64,000 nucleotides of DNA from Craspedostauros australis. Taxonomy: Eukaryota; Bacillariophyta; Bacillariophyceae; Mastogloiales; Achnanthaceae. Below the pieces are notes generated by a model that ran no database searches, had not been told where the DNA came from, and saw nothing but the letters and a program-made list of their open reading frames with translations. The translations under genes were made by a program, and so were the position numbers. Position 1 is the stretch's first letter. Each line of letters opens with the position of its first letter. The stretch lies in NCBI GenBank assembly GCA_026770025.1, contig JAMXDE010000033.1:186001-250000 (forward strand). Reading direction: 5' to 3'. This document shows, piece by piece, positions 19,709 to 29,808 of the stretch.

Positions 19709-21454
19709 TCATGCCATTTCGGCAACCACCTCTTTGAGTTGCTCGGACATGAGGGCGATGCAGGAGAGGAGACCACCATCAAATCCGGGTTGGACTTCCA
19801 GATGGAAACGTGCTGTTCCGACCGACGATGTTGACGGCATTGATCCAATCAATGTCGCACACGGTCTGTCCTTCCACATGATCTGCAATTGCTGCTCTTC
19901 TGGCTCTTTGTCGCTATCGACAGTCTCCGCCGATCGCTTGCGAAAGAATCGAGAAAATCGGTTTTCGGTGGCGTTCGTTTTCTTGGATGATGCCGAGGGT
20001 GGCGTCAATCGTTGCACGATGTAATCTTCGGTCCCGCCCACCGTCACATCCAATTTCGGGTTGGCGCATGCAGTGCATGCCGCCCAGGGTTGCAGCCACA
20101 GGGAGACACCATCGTGGATGATCTTCTTGCGATGCAACATGCGCTGTTGTTTGCTGGGAACGCGCTTGCTGTTGCCCTGGCGGATGGGACGCGATGCGCA
20201 CAGCGTCGCCGTGATCTTGCTGCGCTTCTTTTTGGCGGCATCCCGCTTTTTGGACAAGGTTTGTTCGATGATGGATGCAGAAGAGGAGTTTGACGATGAA
20301 TGGGAGGCGGATTGCTTGGTCTGAAAGAACATGAATCCTGCCAACTCGTTCTTCTTCTGTGGGTTGCGCACGACGATCTTCGTTGGGTGGTCGCCGTTCT
20401 GGAGGAATGCTTTCCTGCTGCTGCTGATGTTGGACTTGGCGCCATCCGTCGTGATCCATTGCAAGTCCATCGCAGGGACGTTCGTGGTGCTCGCGTCGCC
20501 ATCGGTGGAGCTGGTTGCTGGACGAAACTCGCGACTTGAGCCAGGATCATCGAAGGAAGAACCCTTGGCTTGTTCCCGCGGATGGCCCGAAGACGTATCC
20601 AACGACTTCGAGGGAGACTGGGGGCATCGCTTGGTACCCAAGACGGAGATCTTGGCAGATCGTTGCAGCGCCGCCGCAGCGGTGCCCTTCTTGTGTGATG
20701 CCGACGTCGTGACAGCGACTTCAAGGACGGTGATCCTCCGACTGGACGTGGGCACGGAGCAAACAAATGGCTGTGCCGGCAAGGTGGGCAACGGCCACTG
20801 GGCCTTCTTGATCATCGCGTGCAGCTCCTGACGCTTCGGTGACGAGTTGCGCTTGATGGGACGTTGATTGCGCTCGCCGACGCGCTGCTGTTCCAGCCGA
20901 GTGGAGATCGCCAGCAGCTCCTTGCGGAAGCTGGGCGACAGCGGCCGCTTCTTCACCGAGAACTCGGCCAGCATGTGAGGATCGATGGCGTGGCTTGGGA
21001 TCGGTTCCGCGTCAATTCCGACGCTGGATGCGCCAGAGTTGGCGTTGGAGGCGGGGGAAGGTGACGATGGCGGAGACACAGTTGGACTGCGTGACTCCAT
21101 CTCAGACGTTGGCAGCATCGTTTCTGTTTGAGTTTGGGCTTCTGTTAGTGTTGATGTTGATGTTGGTGTTGGTGTTGGTAATGATGGTTGCGTCTTTGTC
21201 TGCGTTTGAGATGACGATGATGCTAGTGCTTGGCTGCTTGCTTTGAATTCCTCACTGTCGTTGAGGCTAATAATGCAATCGTAATCGTCGGTTGTTGCCG
21301 CAGGTGTTGCTGTTGCTGCTGCTACTTTTGATGTGGGGGACAGTGGAAGATTGGATTGCACGTTGATGGGTTCTGTTTCTGGAACTGTTGCCATCCTCAA
21401 TGTCGAACGATTCATTTTATGACAGCTTGCTTTGTGTTCAAGAGAGAGATTCAA
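19709..21454 (-). CDS. Disordered protein with possible LURP-one/tubby-like C-terminus
   Basis: A single exon of 581 residues. The first 330 are Ser/Thr/Pro/Gln-rich and probably disordered, with a basic patch near residues 170-230. The last 240 residues look folded, with several beta-like strands (GVSLWLQPWAAC, LQIMWKDRPCATLIG, ARFHLEVQPGFD) and a final hydrophobic helix GGLLSCIALMSEQLKEVV. A strand ending in PG-x-D followed by a buried helix is the usual end of LURP-one-related/tubby C-like proteins. That assignment is tentative because only the end matches well. The start could also be the Met at codon 14 or 21. Confidence 0.6.
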   Translation of the reverse strand: MNLSLEHKASCHKMNRSTLRMATVPETEPINVQSNLPLSPTSKVAAATATPAATTDDYDCIISLNDSEEFKASSQALASSSSQTQTKTQPSLPTPTPTSTSTLTEAQTQTETMLPTSEMESRSPTVSPPSSPSPASNANSGASSVGIDAEPIPSHAIDPHMLAEFSVKKRPLSPSFRKELLAISTRLEQQRVGERNQRPIKRNSSPKRQELHAMIKKAQWPLPTLPAQPFVCSVPTSSRRITVLEVAVTTSASHKKGTAAAALQRSAKISVLGTKRCPQSPSKSLDTSSGHPREQAKGSSFDDPGSSREFRPATSSTDGDASTTNVPAMDLQWITTDGAKSNISSSRKAFLQNGDHPTKIVVRNPQKKNELAGFMFFQTKQSASHSSSNSSSASIIEQTLSKKRDAAKKKRSKITATLCASRPIRQGNSKRVPSKQQRMLHRKKIIHDGVSLWLQPWAACTACANPKLDVTVGGTEDYIVQRLTPPSASSKKTNATENRFSRFFRKRSAETVDSDKEPEEQQLQIMWKDRPCATLIGSMPSTSSVGTARFHLEVQPGFDGGLLSCIALMSEQLKEVVAEMA

Positions 21455-23927
21455 GTTGGCGATGGTCGCGAGTGCCTATTCTGTCTTTGTTGTTGTTGCT
21501 GATCGCTGGTGAACTGTGATGTGCTGTGATGTGGTGCGTTGTGATGGGCGCCTTGTGATGTTTTGCGCTCTGCTTCTCTGCGGAAGACCTGGCAATGTGT
21601 GGAAGTCCTGGTTCTGTTTGCTTGGCAGACAGGAGGTGATGGATTGATCAAGTCGTGACGGTGTCTCTGCCGAGGAATGGAAACGGCGTCAGTGTCCTCT
21701 TTGTCCTCTTGGAAGGCGGTAGTTTGCAACCAAGGCAGCGCCAAGCGGTCATGTGGCTTGGCTTCCGCCGACTTTTCGCGTGGTTGTTCACGAGCCAGGG
21801 TCTCCACACACTTTCGTGTTGTTTGGCTGGTGGTGTGCTGCTCGTTGATCGTGTTCGAGGATTGGCGAAGGTCTCACATTGGAGATCAAAAAGAGATGTT
21901 GAACCAGTCACAGAAAGGAAGAAATAAAGTCGTTTCCTCGTGGATCGTCGACTAATTATTCTCGCATAGTCACTCGCGTGTCCAAGGATCTCTCGGACAA
22001 CGAACACACCGATTCGCATTGATGTCATGAGCAAACCATCGTCACAACCTTTCGACGTCCATTGAAGAGGAAGTCACAAAAAAGGATAACGAAGGGTCAT
22101 TCACCGATTCGCCACTACTATTGGTCATGCGTAGAGTAGATGTCGACGTGGCGTCGTCTGGAGCGAATGGTCGGACATGTGGGATCACTGCACACCATAG
22201 TCGTAGCTCGAAGGATGGCATAGCAATCACATGTGCGTGATGGTAATACCCAGAATTAGATAGCTTTGCGACGAAGCGACGGAGCATGCTGTGTCCTGGT
22301 CTTCGCAGCAGCAGAGGGCGATAATTGCGTTGCTGGAACTGCATACGAGGTGCGAATATCTACGACCAATGTATCTATCTATCAGTATCGCGATGGCCAA
22401 CTATTGCGCTCGGGAGTTGCTTCACGTGTTATGGTATTATAGAACCGGATCATTCATCAATGACCGTTCTCGAATGTAATGTTCTGAAGTACCAAAAACA
22501 ACGAACTATTTGGGCACTGCAACATCAACATGAACGACAACATGGATAGTAACTCGTGCTGCAGGGAGGCAGAGACGATGACTCCAGCGAGAGAGAGACA
22601 GAAAGAGAGCATGCGCTATCATTTGGAACGGGACATGACATCCGAATGCTGATCCTTCCCATCCCACCCAACATCGATCCAACTGTGCCAAATGCCACAA
22701 TTCCAAAGGAACAAAATGGAATGGAGCGGGACGTCGGAAGAACGGAACAGAGGAAAGCACGCAACATTCATGCTTGTCGAGCGCACTCTGCCGTACTATC
22801 ATTGTTCTTTACAAGCACAATCGCCGTATAGTCGGCAATATTGGTGTGCCTAGCAATCCAAAACCACCCCAACTCGCCAGCTCGATGGTCTCTTTCGATA
22901 CAACTGTTCTGGCAGAGCCTGCAATTCGTTGAAGTGATGGATTGGACTCCCGCACAGCAATCAGGGTGAGAACCACACACAAACGAAAGCAGACATCGGA
23001 GCCCGCAAGCAACCTCAACGACACCATCCACAACATCAACATGACCAGTGCCAACGGCATCAACAAAGCTCAGCACCTGTGACCGATTCCCGCTTCTGTT
23101 CATTCACGAATATCGCAATGGCCTAGCATCACAACAGCCTTCCTTCCCAAAGGGTTCGGATTCTTTGACACCTTTTGGAATCAGAAGGAGGGATCTTGGA
23201 GCCCCTCGATGTATTCGACTGCTCGCGCGAGTCCAAGAGCATTGTGCGCTTATCACAATCTTGGCCAGGCAGTGTTTTGCAAACCGGAAGAGTGTCTTTG
23301 CCTGTCACCCGCGATTCTTGGAGATGAAATCGCAACCGCGCATCACGCCCGCTGACATCAATCGCGTCCAACCAATGGGCCACCAGACGGCTTCTCTACT
23401 CAGTCGGCCCATCTGCCTTCCACTTTCAGACGGCATAGTCGTCTGGGAGAACACAGCTTAATCACTTCACCCTCGCACACGCCGTCGAGTGATCATGAAA
23501 ATGTTGCGCTCCTGCACTGGCAGCTGTTTGGTGATGTGGTGGCGTCATGCAGTCTTTGCTGTTGTTTATCTTTGTTCTTGCTTCCTTCCGACATGCACAG
23601 AGGTGACACTTCCTCATTGCGTAAACCGAGATGCTTCGCAACTCTCGAAAGCAGCCGCGTCGCACGTGAAGGCCGTGCGTCACCATGTGCGGCATGGCTT
23701 CATGGCCGGGCAGAAGAACAAGGGCGGTTCGAGGATACTCTCCCGATCATCACACATCTGATCGCTGTGCAGCTTCATGATGTTCGTCATCCACAAGCAG
23801 GATGAATACTCACCACAAACAGCGCAGTACCGCCAACGATGGCCCCATTGGTCACACGACGATATCTTCTCCATAAAAAGTTTACATTGTGCCGCCGATC
23901 CTTGCACCTGTAGGCCCTCAACGCATC
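21455..23927. other. Long intergenic region before the ATPase pair
   Basis: About 2.5 kb between divergently transcribed genes. No frame longer than about 140 residues, no conserved motif and no repeat family is seen. The last 40 bases (from 23891) are homologous to the first codons of the downstream ATPase paralog. Confidence 0.4.
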
Positions 23928-26900
23928 ATGTCTCTCCGATATCTTGCATCAACTTCCAACGGTGATCACCATGCCAACGGCACCATGGCCAAGCCAATGA
24001 CTGGCACGGAGGATCGGTTCAGCAGCACAACTGACACCGTCACCGTCACCAGCAGCGCCAACAGCAGCGACTCCAAGCCGAGCCTGTCTTCCTCCAGTCA
24101 ACGTGACCAGCGGGAGATGTCTTCGTTCGGATCGGAGCCGCAAGGGACCAGGACCTCCCAAGTCACCGCAAGCGTGACACTCGAATCTGACCGTCCATTC
24201 ATCACCACCAGGACCGACCACGTGAAAGCCATGTCCAAGATGGCAGAGCTGTCGCAGGACAAGCTCAACTTCTCTCGCTTGGGCTTGATCGGCAGGGACT
24301 GCGAGCAACGGGTGCTGCATCGTGCGTTTGGCCAAGTCATCAAGGCATTCCAACAATCAAGACACGCAGCTTCAGCCCGAGCGACTCTATCCAAGCCATG
24401 GGCCTCCGCATCTGACATGGGGCCCACTCCTGTGAGACACTCCGATGATCAATCTCTCGACGCACACGATGGAGACAACAACCCATTGACAACATCCGAA
24501 ATCAAGCCAGATGGCAAGGGCATCCGATCGTTCGTATCCATCTCCGGACTTTCGGGAACCGGCAAGTCCGCCCTGGCCGCCAGCCTGTGCTCCAAATGCA
24601 TCGCTCATCGTGCATTCTACGTCGTGGGGAAGTTCGATCTGAAGCAGATGGAGGAACCATTCTCCGGCTTCAAGACGGCCATGGTCAATCTCTGCTACCA
24701 GATCCAAAAACTGCCAAGGCGAAAGAACCAGCAGCCCAATGGACGCCCCAATACCACAGAGAGCAAGAGGTCATCGTTCGCCGATCAGGATCCGCGATGC
24801 TTCGAGGATCTTCGTGACCAGATCATCGACTGTCTCGATCACCAGGAGCTCCACATCCTCTCCAAGCTCATTCCCAACATCGTGGACGTCGTTGGAAGCG
24901 ATGCTCTGTTCGACAATGGAGCTGAGGACGAAGATGGCGATGCCAGCGAAAATGGTAATGCCGATGCCGATGGCGACAGTGATGGCGATCATCATGCCAC
25001 CCCCAAGCTCCAACACAAGCACAAGCTCCAACACAAGCACAAGCACCAAGACAAGCGACAGAAGCAACAGGATCAGACTGGTGGCTTCCGAGAGCAAGCC
25101 GATCGATTGAAGTTCGCATTCCGAAACTTCATCCGAGCGGTGTGCAGCTACTGCCCGTTGGTATGGGTGTCGGATGATGTACAGTGGGCTGACAAGGCAT
25201 CGCTTGACATGATGGAATCATGGATGCTGGACACCGACATCGCATCGCTCATGGTGGTGGCCTGCTACCGTTCCAACCTCGTGGAGCAAACCGAGACCAA
25301 CCTGTGCCAGCTCATGCTAAAGTCCATCGAGCGTGCCAAGCGCGAGCGAGGAATCCGAGTCGTCGGCATCGAAGTTGGCAACCTCCTCGTGGACTACGTC
25401 CATGCCATGCTTGTGGAGCTGCTGGGAGGCTGCGACACCCGACTGGACGAGAGCCAAGAGCTGGCAGAGATTGTGCACAGGAAGACGGACGGCAACGTCT
25501 TCTTCGTGCAGCAGTTCTTGCGACTCCTGGTGGATCAAGACTTGCTGAGCTACAACTTCGGCATCGGGCAGTGGAGATGGGATTGCATCGAGATCCAGAA
25601 GAGCACGCCAGCCACCATGAACGTGGTTGAGCTCATGAAGCTGAAGCTCCAACAGATCAGCAATGCCCGGTACGTGCTGCCGCTCGCAGCGTGCCTTGGG
25701 TCGACATTCTCGTGGTCGCTGCTGCGACACGTCATGAATGGATTCCGCAAGTCCAGCGATGACCAAGAGTTCTACAGGAGCGTGTTCGGAGGTCTACCAC
25801 CCAACGATGACTCCATGACGGTGCAAATCCTCCTCACCTGCCAAGATGAAGGGTTGATCGACGCCCATTCCGTGGAGCCAGACATGCTTGATATGCATGA
25901 TGACGGGCTCGCCACGGATGGATGTGCCACGGCCATGCCTATGCCCATCCCAACCGAATACTCCTTCATCCATGACAAGGTCCAAGAGTCGTCGATGGAC
26001 ATGATCCCCGATGACAAGCTGTCAGAGCTGCAGTTCCGTCTTGGCACCATCCTCGTGGACGAGCTATCGCCAAAGGAGCTGGACCAATCCATTTTCATCG
26101 TCGTGAATCTCCTGAATGTGAGATTGGATCTGGTCCCGCTCTACCCACCTCAGACCTCCATCGAGTCATGCCAACGGTTCCTCGTCGCCAAGCTCAACCA
26201 CTCCGCGGGATCCAAGGCCGTCTCTTCCGCGGCCTTCCGTTCTGCGTACAGATACTTCCAAGCTGCCATCGATCTACTGCCCGAAGGCCACTGGCAGGAC
26301 TACTACGAGATGAGCTTGGACCTTTACGCATCGGCCATGGAATGCGCATTCGTCACCTTTGATCATTCGAAGGTGCAGGAATACGGCCGCGCCATCACCA
26401 ACCTCGACTGCCCCATCCTCGACAAGATGCGAGCTTACCACGTCCTGATGGATGCCAACCTGGGCAGCTCCGACTTCGAGAAGACCAGTGACGCTACCAG
26501 GCTGGGTCGGGAGGTGCTGTCGCAGTTCGGGTGCAAGTTCCCCACGAGCAAGGTCGTGATGACGGCCAGCACTCTGTACGGTCTGATGAAGATGAAGGCC
26601 TCGGTCAAATCCTGGACGGCGCATGCGATAGATGCCCTGCCCGATGCTATCGATGCAGAGGAGACTGCGATCATGAAGGCGCTCGACAAGTTCACCACAT
26701 GTACATATGTAACAGAGCCCGGCTTGATGCCTCTGGTACTGATGAAGATGGTGGACAGGACGTTTGCCAACGGCGTGTCATGTTACTCGCCAGTGGCTTT
26801 TGCCCTCTTGGGCCTAATCTTTGGATATTCCTTGGGCGATACAGAACGTGGACGAATCTGCGTCCAACGAGCACTGGACATGCTGCACCAGATGAAGGAT

Positions 26901-27905
26901 CGGACTTCGGAAAGCCGCGTCATCATGGTATGTCATTCATTCGTCTTGCACTTCACACAACCTCTCGAATCCCTCAAGAAACCTCTGTTGAAGGCCTACA
27001 GTGTCGGCATGGCCACTGGCGATGTGGACTCAGCACTGTGGTGCATGTTCTTCTACCTGGATATCTGTTGGTATACAGGAAGGTCGCTGAAGACGCTGGA
27101 CGTCGATTACTCCACATACACGAAGCTTTCCATTGATTTTGGACAGCTGAAGCACGCCGAATCTTCATCCGTTCCGTGGCAAGCCATCATGAATCTGAGA
27201 GGCACATCGGGAGAGCGCGTCTTACTGAAGGGTGATGCCTTCGATGAACCGGTCAAGATGAGAGAGTACACTGAGACCAACGACAAAGTCATGAAATCCA
27301 ACTTCTGGCGATTCAAAACAGTCAACGCCGTGTACTATTCCGATTTCGAAACGGCGGCCGATATTGCGGTCATAGGAATGGAGTACCATCACACCAATGC
27401 ACCAGGACAGATTGGATGCATACCATTCACATTCGCCTGTTCCATTTCTTGCTACATTGCTGCTGCGACACTCAAGCACAAAGGCCGGCGTGCTATCTCA
27501 CAGTACAAGCGCATGGCCAAGAAGGCGAGGAAGCTACTGGAAAGCTGGACCAATCGAGGGAATCCGAACTGCGCTCACTTTCTCAACATGATCGATGCCG
27601 AGCGCGCGATCGGGAAGCGCCGCCGCCTGAAGCCCGGCGAAGCACACCCGACGGTGGTCAACTATCAACGAGCAATTCGATTGACCGCTCGTCGTGGTTT
27701 GATGAACATGCGGGCATTCTCCAATGAACGTCTCGCCGAATTCTACTTGATGCATACGGCAGATAAGGAGAGCGCCAAGTTTCATTATGACGAAGCGAAG
27801 CGTCTGTATGGAGAATGGGGAGCCGATGGGAAGGTAGATGCAATGGAGGAACGGGCTGGCCAGTTGTGGCCACCTCCGACAGAGATCCAGATGGTCATGG
27901 AGTGA
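23928..27905 (+). CDS. STAND-type AAA ATPase, upstream tandem copy
   Basis: A single exon of 1325 residues. After a Ser/Thr-rich head comes the segment SRLGLIGRDCEQRVLHRAF, the usual lead-in to an AAA_16 module. The P-loop GLSGTGKSAL lies near residue 207, Walker B LVWVSDDVQWADKAS near 410, then an ACYR sensor-like motif. An acidic run and a KLQHKHKLQHKHKHQDK repeat are inserted between them (about residues 325-385). SFIHDKVQESSMDMIP (near residue 680) matches the HDRVQ-x-A-Y-x-x-IP motif of ATPase modules in bacterial PknK and hybrid histidine kinases. The rest is helical and TPR-like, probably the sensor. No kinase, cyclase or receiver domain follows. The likely role is an ATP-driven signalling switch with an unknown ligand. 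The ATG used by the paralog is GTG here (23889), so the Met at 23928 is the likely start. Confidence 0.88.
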   Translation: MSLRYLASTSNGDHHANGTMAKPMTGTEDRFSSTTDTVTVTSSANSSDSKPSLSSSSQRDQREMSSFGSEPQGTRTSQVTASVTLESDRPFITTRTDHVKAMSKMAELSQDKLNFSRLGLIGRDCEQRVLHRAFGQVIKAFQQSRHAASARATLSKPWASASDMGPTPVRHSDDQSLDAHDGDNNPLTTSEIKPDGKGIRSFVSISGLSGTGKSALAASLCSKCIAHRAFYVVGKFDLKQMEEPFSGFKTAMVNLCYQIQKLPRRKNQQPNGRPNTTESKRSSFADQDPRCFEDLRDQIIDCLDHQELHILSKLIPNIVDVVGSDALFDNGAEDEDGDASENGNADADGDSDGDHHATPKLQHKHKLQHKHKHQDKRQKQQDQTGGFREQADRLKFAFRNFIRAVCSYCPLVWVSDDVQWADKASLDMMESWMLDTDIASLMVVACYRSNLVEQTETNLCQLMLKSIERAKRERGIRVVGIEVGNLLVDYVHAMLVELLGGCDTRLDESQELAEIVHRKTDGNVFFVQQFLRLLVDQDLLSYNFGIGQWRWDCIEIQKSTPATMNVVELMKLKLQQISNARYVLPLAACLGSTFSWSLLRHVMNGFRKSSDDQEFYRSVFGGLPPNDDSMTVQILLTCQDEGLIDAHSVEPDMLDMHDDGLATDGCATAMPMPIPTEYSFIHDKVQESSMDMIPDDKLSELQFRLGTILVDELSPKELDQSIFIVVNLLNVRLDLVPLYPPQTSIESCQRFLVAKLNHSAGSKAVSSAAFRSAYRYFQAAIDLLPEGHWQDYYEMSLDLYASAMECAFVTFDHSKVQEYGRAITNLDCPILDKMRAYHVLMDANLGSSDFEKTSDATRLGREVLSQFGCKFPTSKVVMTASTLYGLMKMKASVKSWTAHAIDALPDAIDAEETAIMKALDKFTTCTYVTEPGLMPLVLMKMVDRTFANGVSCYSPVAFALLGLIFGYSLGDTERGRICVQRALDMLHQMKDRTSESRVIMVCHSFVLHFTQPLESLKKPLLKAYSVGMATGDVDSALWCMFFYLDICWYTGRSLKTLDVDYSTYTKLSIDFGQLKHAESSSVPWQAIMNLRGTSGERVLLKGDAFDEPVKMREYTETNDKVMKSNFWRFKTVNAVYYSDFETAADIAVIGMEYHHTNAPGQIGCIPFTFACSISCYIAAATLKHKGRRAISQYKRMAKKARKLLESWTNRGNPNCAHFLNMIDAERAIGKRRRLKPGEAHPTVVNYQRAIRLTARRGLMNMRAFSNERLAEFYLMHTADKESAKFHYDEAKRLYGEWGADGKVDAMEERAGQLWPPPTEIQMVME
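25011..25064 (+). repeat. CTCCAACACAAGCACAAG coding repeat
   Basis: Two 18-bp units and a partial third encode a Lys/Leu/Gln/His tract between the Walker motifs of the upstream ATPase. The same repeat with the same copy number occurs in the downstream copy at 31036-31089, so it predates the duplication or was homogenised. Confidence 0.85.
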
Positions 27906-29808
27906 CGTTTGCACGCAGCCCCTCGAAGAGATTCGATTTCCGGCGTTGCAAAGTCCACCAGGATGCATTTCAGTGTGCCAGATCGGATTACAATCAAGCG
28001 ATGAGCGATCTCCTTAGAGTATGTGGAATAGATTTGTTGTCGTAAGCGATACTTGGACCACTCCGAAACCACTGTGATTCGGTGATGCACTTTGCAGTCT
28101 CGCGTACGGTTACGTTTACAACGCCTGCCTCCCTGGTTGATTACTGTCGCATCGCCTTGCTCTCTCGTTCTTGGTCCCTGTTATAGCGTAATCGTATGAC
28201 TATGCATAGGTCGCCTGCTACTCTATGCCGTGCTCTTTGCCCACAGCATGGAACACCAAAACGAACAGCTACCCGATCGAGAACGCCCTGACGGACAGAC
28301 GGAAAAGGGACTACAGTTTCCACAAAGACCACACTCGTGACTGTAGTTTGTTCACGAATGTTGGCTTTCTGCTTCATGCGCTTCTCCATTTGATGTTCTT
28401 CGGTCTTCTCTCATGCAGTTTGGACAGTTCCTCATTCTTGACAAGAACACAAGTGAGTGCCGCTTGAAGCAACCAAGCAGGCAGGCTTTGCGGCCTTTGG
28501 ATGTCCTGTGAATGTCGCTAAGACAAATGGTGTTCTCTTTGGACTTCCACATCTGTTCATTTCTGACATACGGCCATACATAATACATGACATATTATAA
28601 ATAAACCGAACAGTCACCTGTTCGCATCAGTTGCTGCCAACTCAAGTCTCGCAGATTCGGACGGTAACTGGACGCTCTCGTGGAGTCGAGATAGTTGAAT
28701 GTATTGAGAACAGAGCAAAGGTATAAGTTTGTTCATGATCGCGCCATTCTCACAACGAATTGCATTCAACTTGAGCTGTGGGCGTGCATACGGGCATGTA
28801 TAATATGTGGTTGTGGCGGGTTGAACTGAACATCGTGATCTGTAAGCCCAATCACTCGATCTCTCAAGCAAGGACCAATCTTGGGTGCTCGAACTTTTTC
28901 GGCTGCGTTGATGACCACTTGCGAGTTATCCTACGATACGATTATGCCACCGCCTTCTGTTGGTACCACTTCCCCATCTTGAGCTACGGGTGGCCAAGAA
29001 GCCATGGAGAGACGCCATCAATTACGTCGACTCTGTAGGCAATGTCCGTACAGAACAAGTGCACCCAAAGGTCACTGTGAATGATGCAACGGACTGCTGA
29101 GGCTGCTCGGGCTGCTCCCACGCAGTCCCCGAACGCGCGGCCGAGCCGTTTTCGTGGTTTCCCTAAGTACTTTTCGCTTTTCTGTGTGTGTCATCGGCTG
29201 AGCATTGTTTGGATGGATGAGGATCGCGTGCGGTCCGGATTTGAGGTGGAGCTCGTCTTGGGATGTGAAACACCAAACTGATTCATCGACATTTACCGTT
29301 TTAATACAATTGCTTTCTCGTGTTCTGCAATGTTCCCAGTCGCTTCACCCGCGAAGTACTCCGGAGAGAGTTGTGGTGTCATTTTGACAAAGACGACGTT
29401 GCTAGCCCTGGTCGCAGAAGTCCGGTTGCGCCATCATGACTGCTTTGGGGCGCGACACTCTCTTGGGCATGGTCGTTCTGCGCTTCGCCGCGACTCTCTG
29501 TCCAGTCTGTGTGTGTTGTTTGTGTGAGTTGTGTGCTCTGTGCAGTGGACACGTACGCGTATGTTCGTCGTTGCCTTGGCGGGTGTGTACGTAATCCTGA
29601 CCACGCTCTCACAAATCTGGTCCACCACAAACCTACAAAACCCACACAGGCACATCCAAGCATCAACATCAACATCAACGAAGACATCTCACCGCACACA
29701 GAAGCAGCAAAGCATCAGCATCCCACCACAGCTACCAGCAGCAGAGGAGGACGATAGAATTGTAACGTCACTTGATCACTCACTCACTCACTCACTCACA
29801 CACTCACA
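27906..29808. other. Spacer between the two ATPase copies
   Basis: About 1.9 kb without a supported gene. The first 40 bases after the stop are homologous to the 3' flank of the second copy (33931-33970); homology then stops. A CACT microsatellite (about 29772-29806) lies immediately before the next start codon. Confidence 0.5.

Noticed and set aside
25317-25766. Long antisense and out-of-phase frames within the two ATPase genes
   Set aside because: They recur at the same offset in both copies only because the DNA is duplicated. None has a domain.
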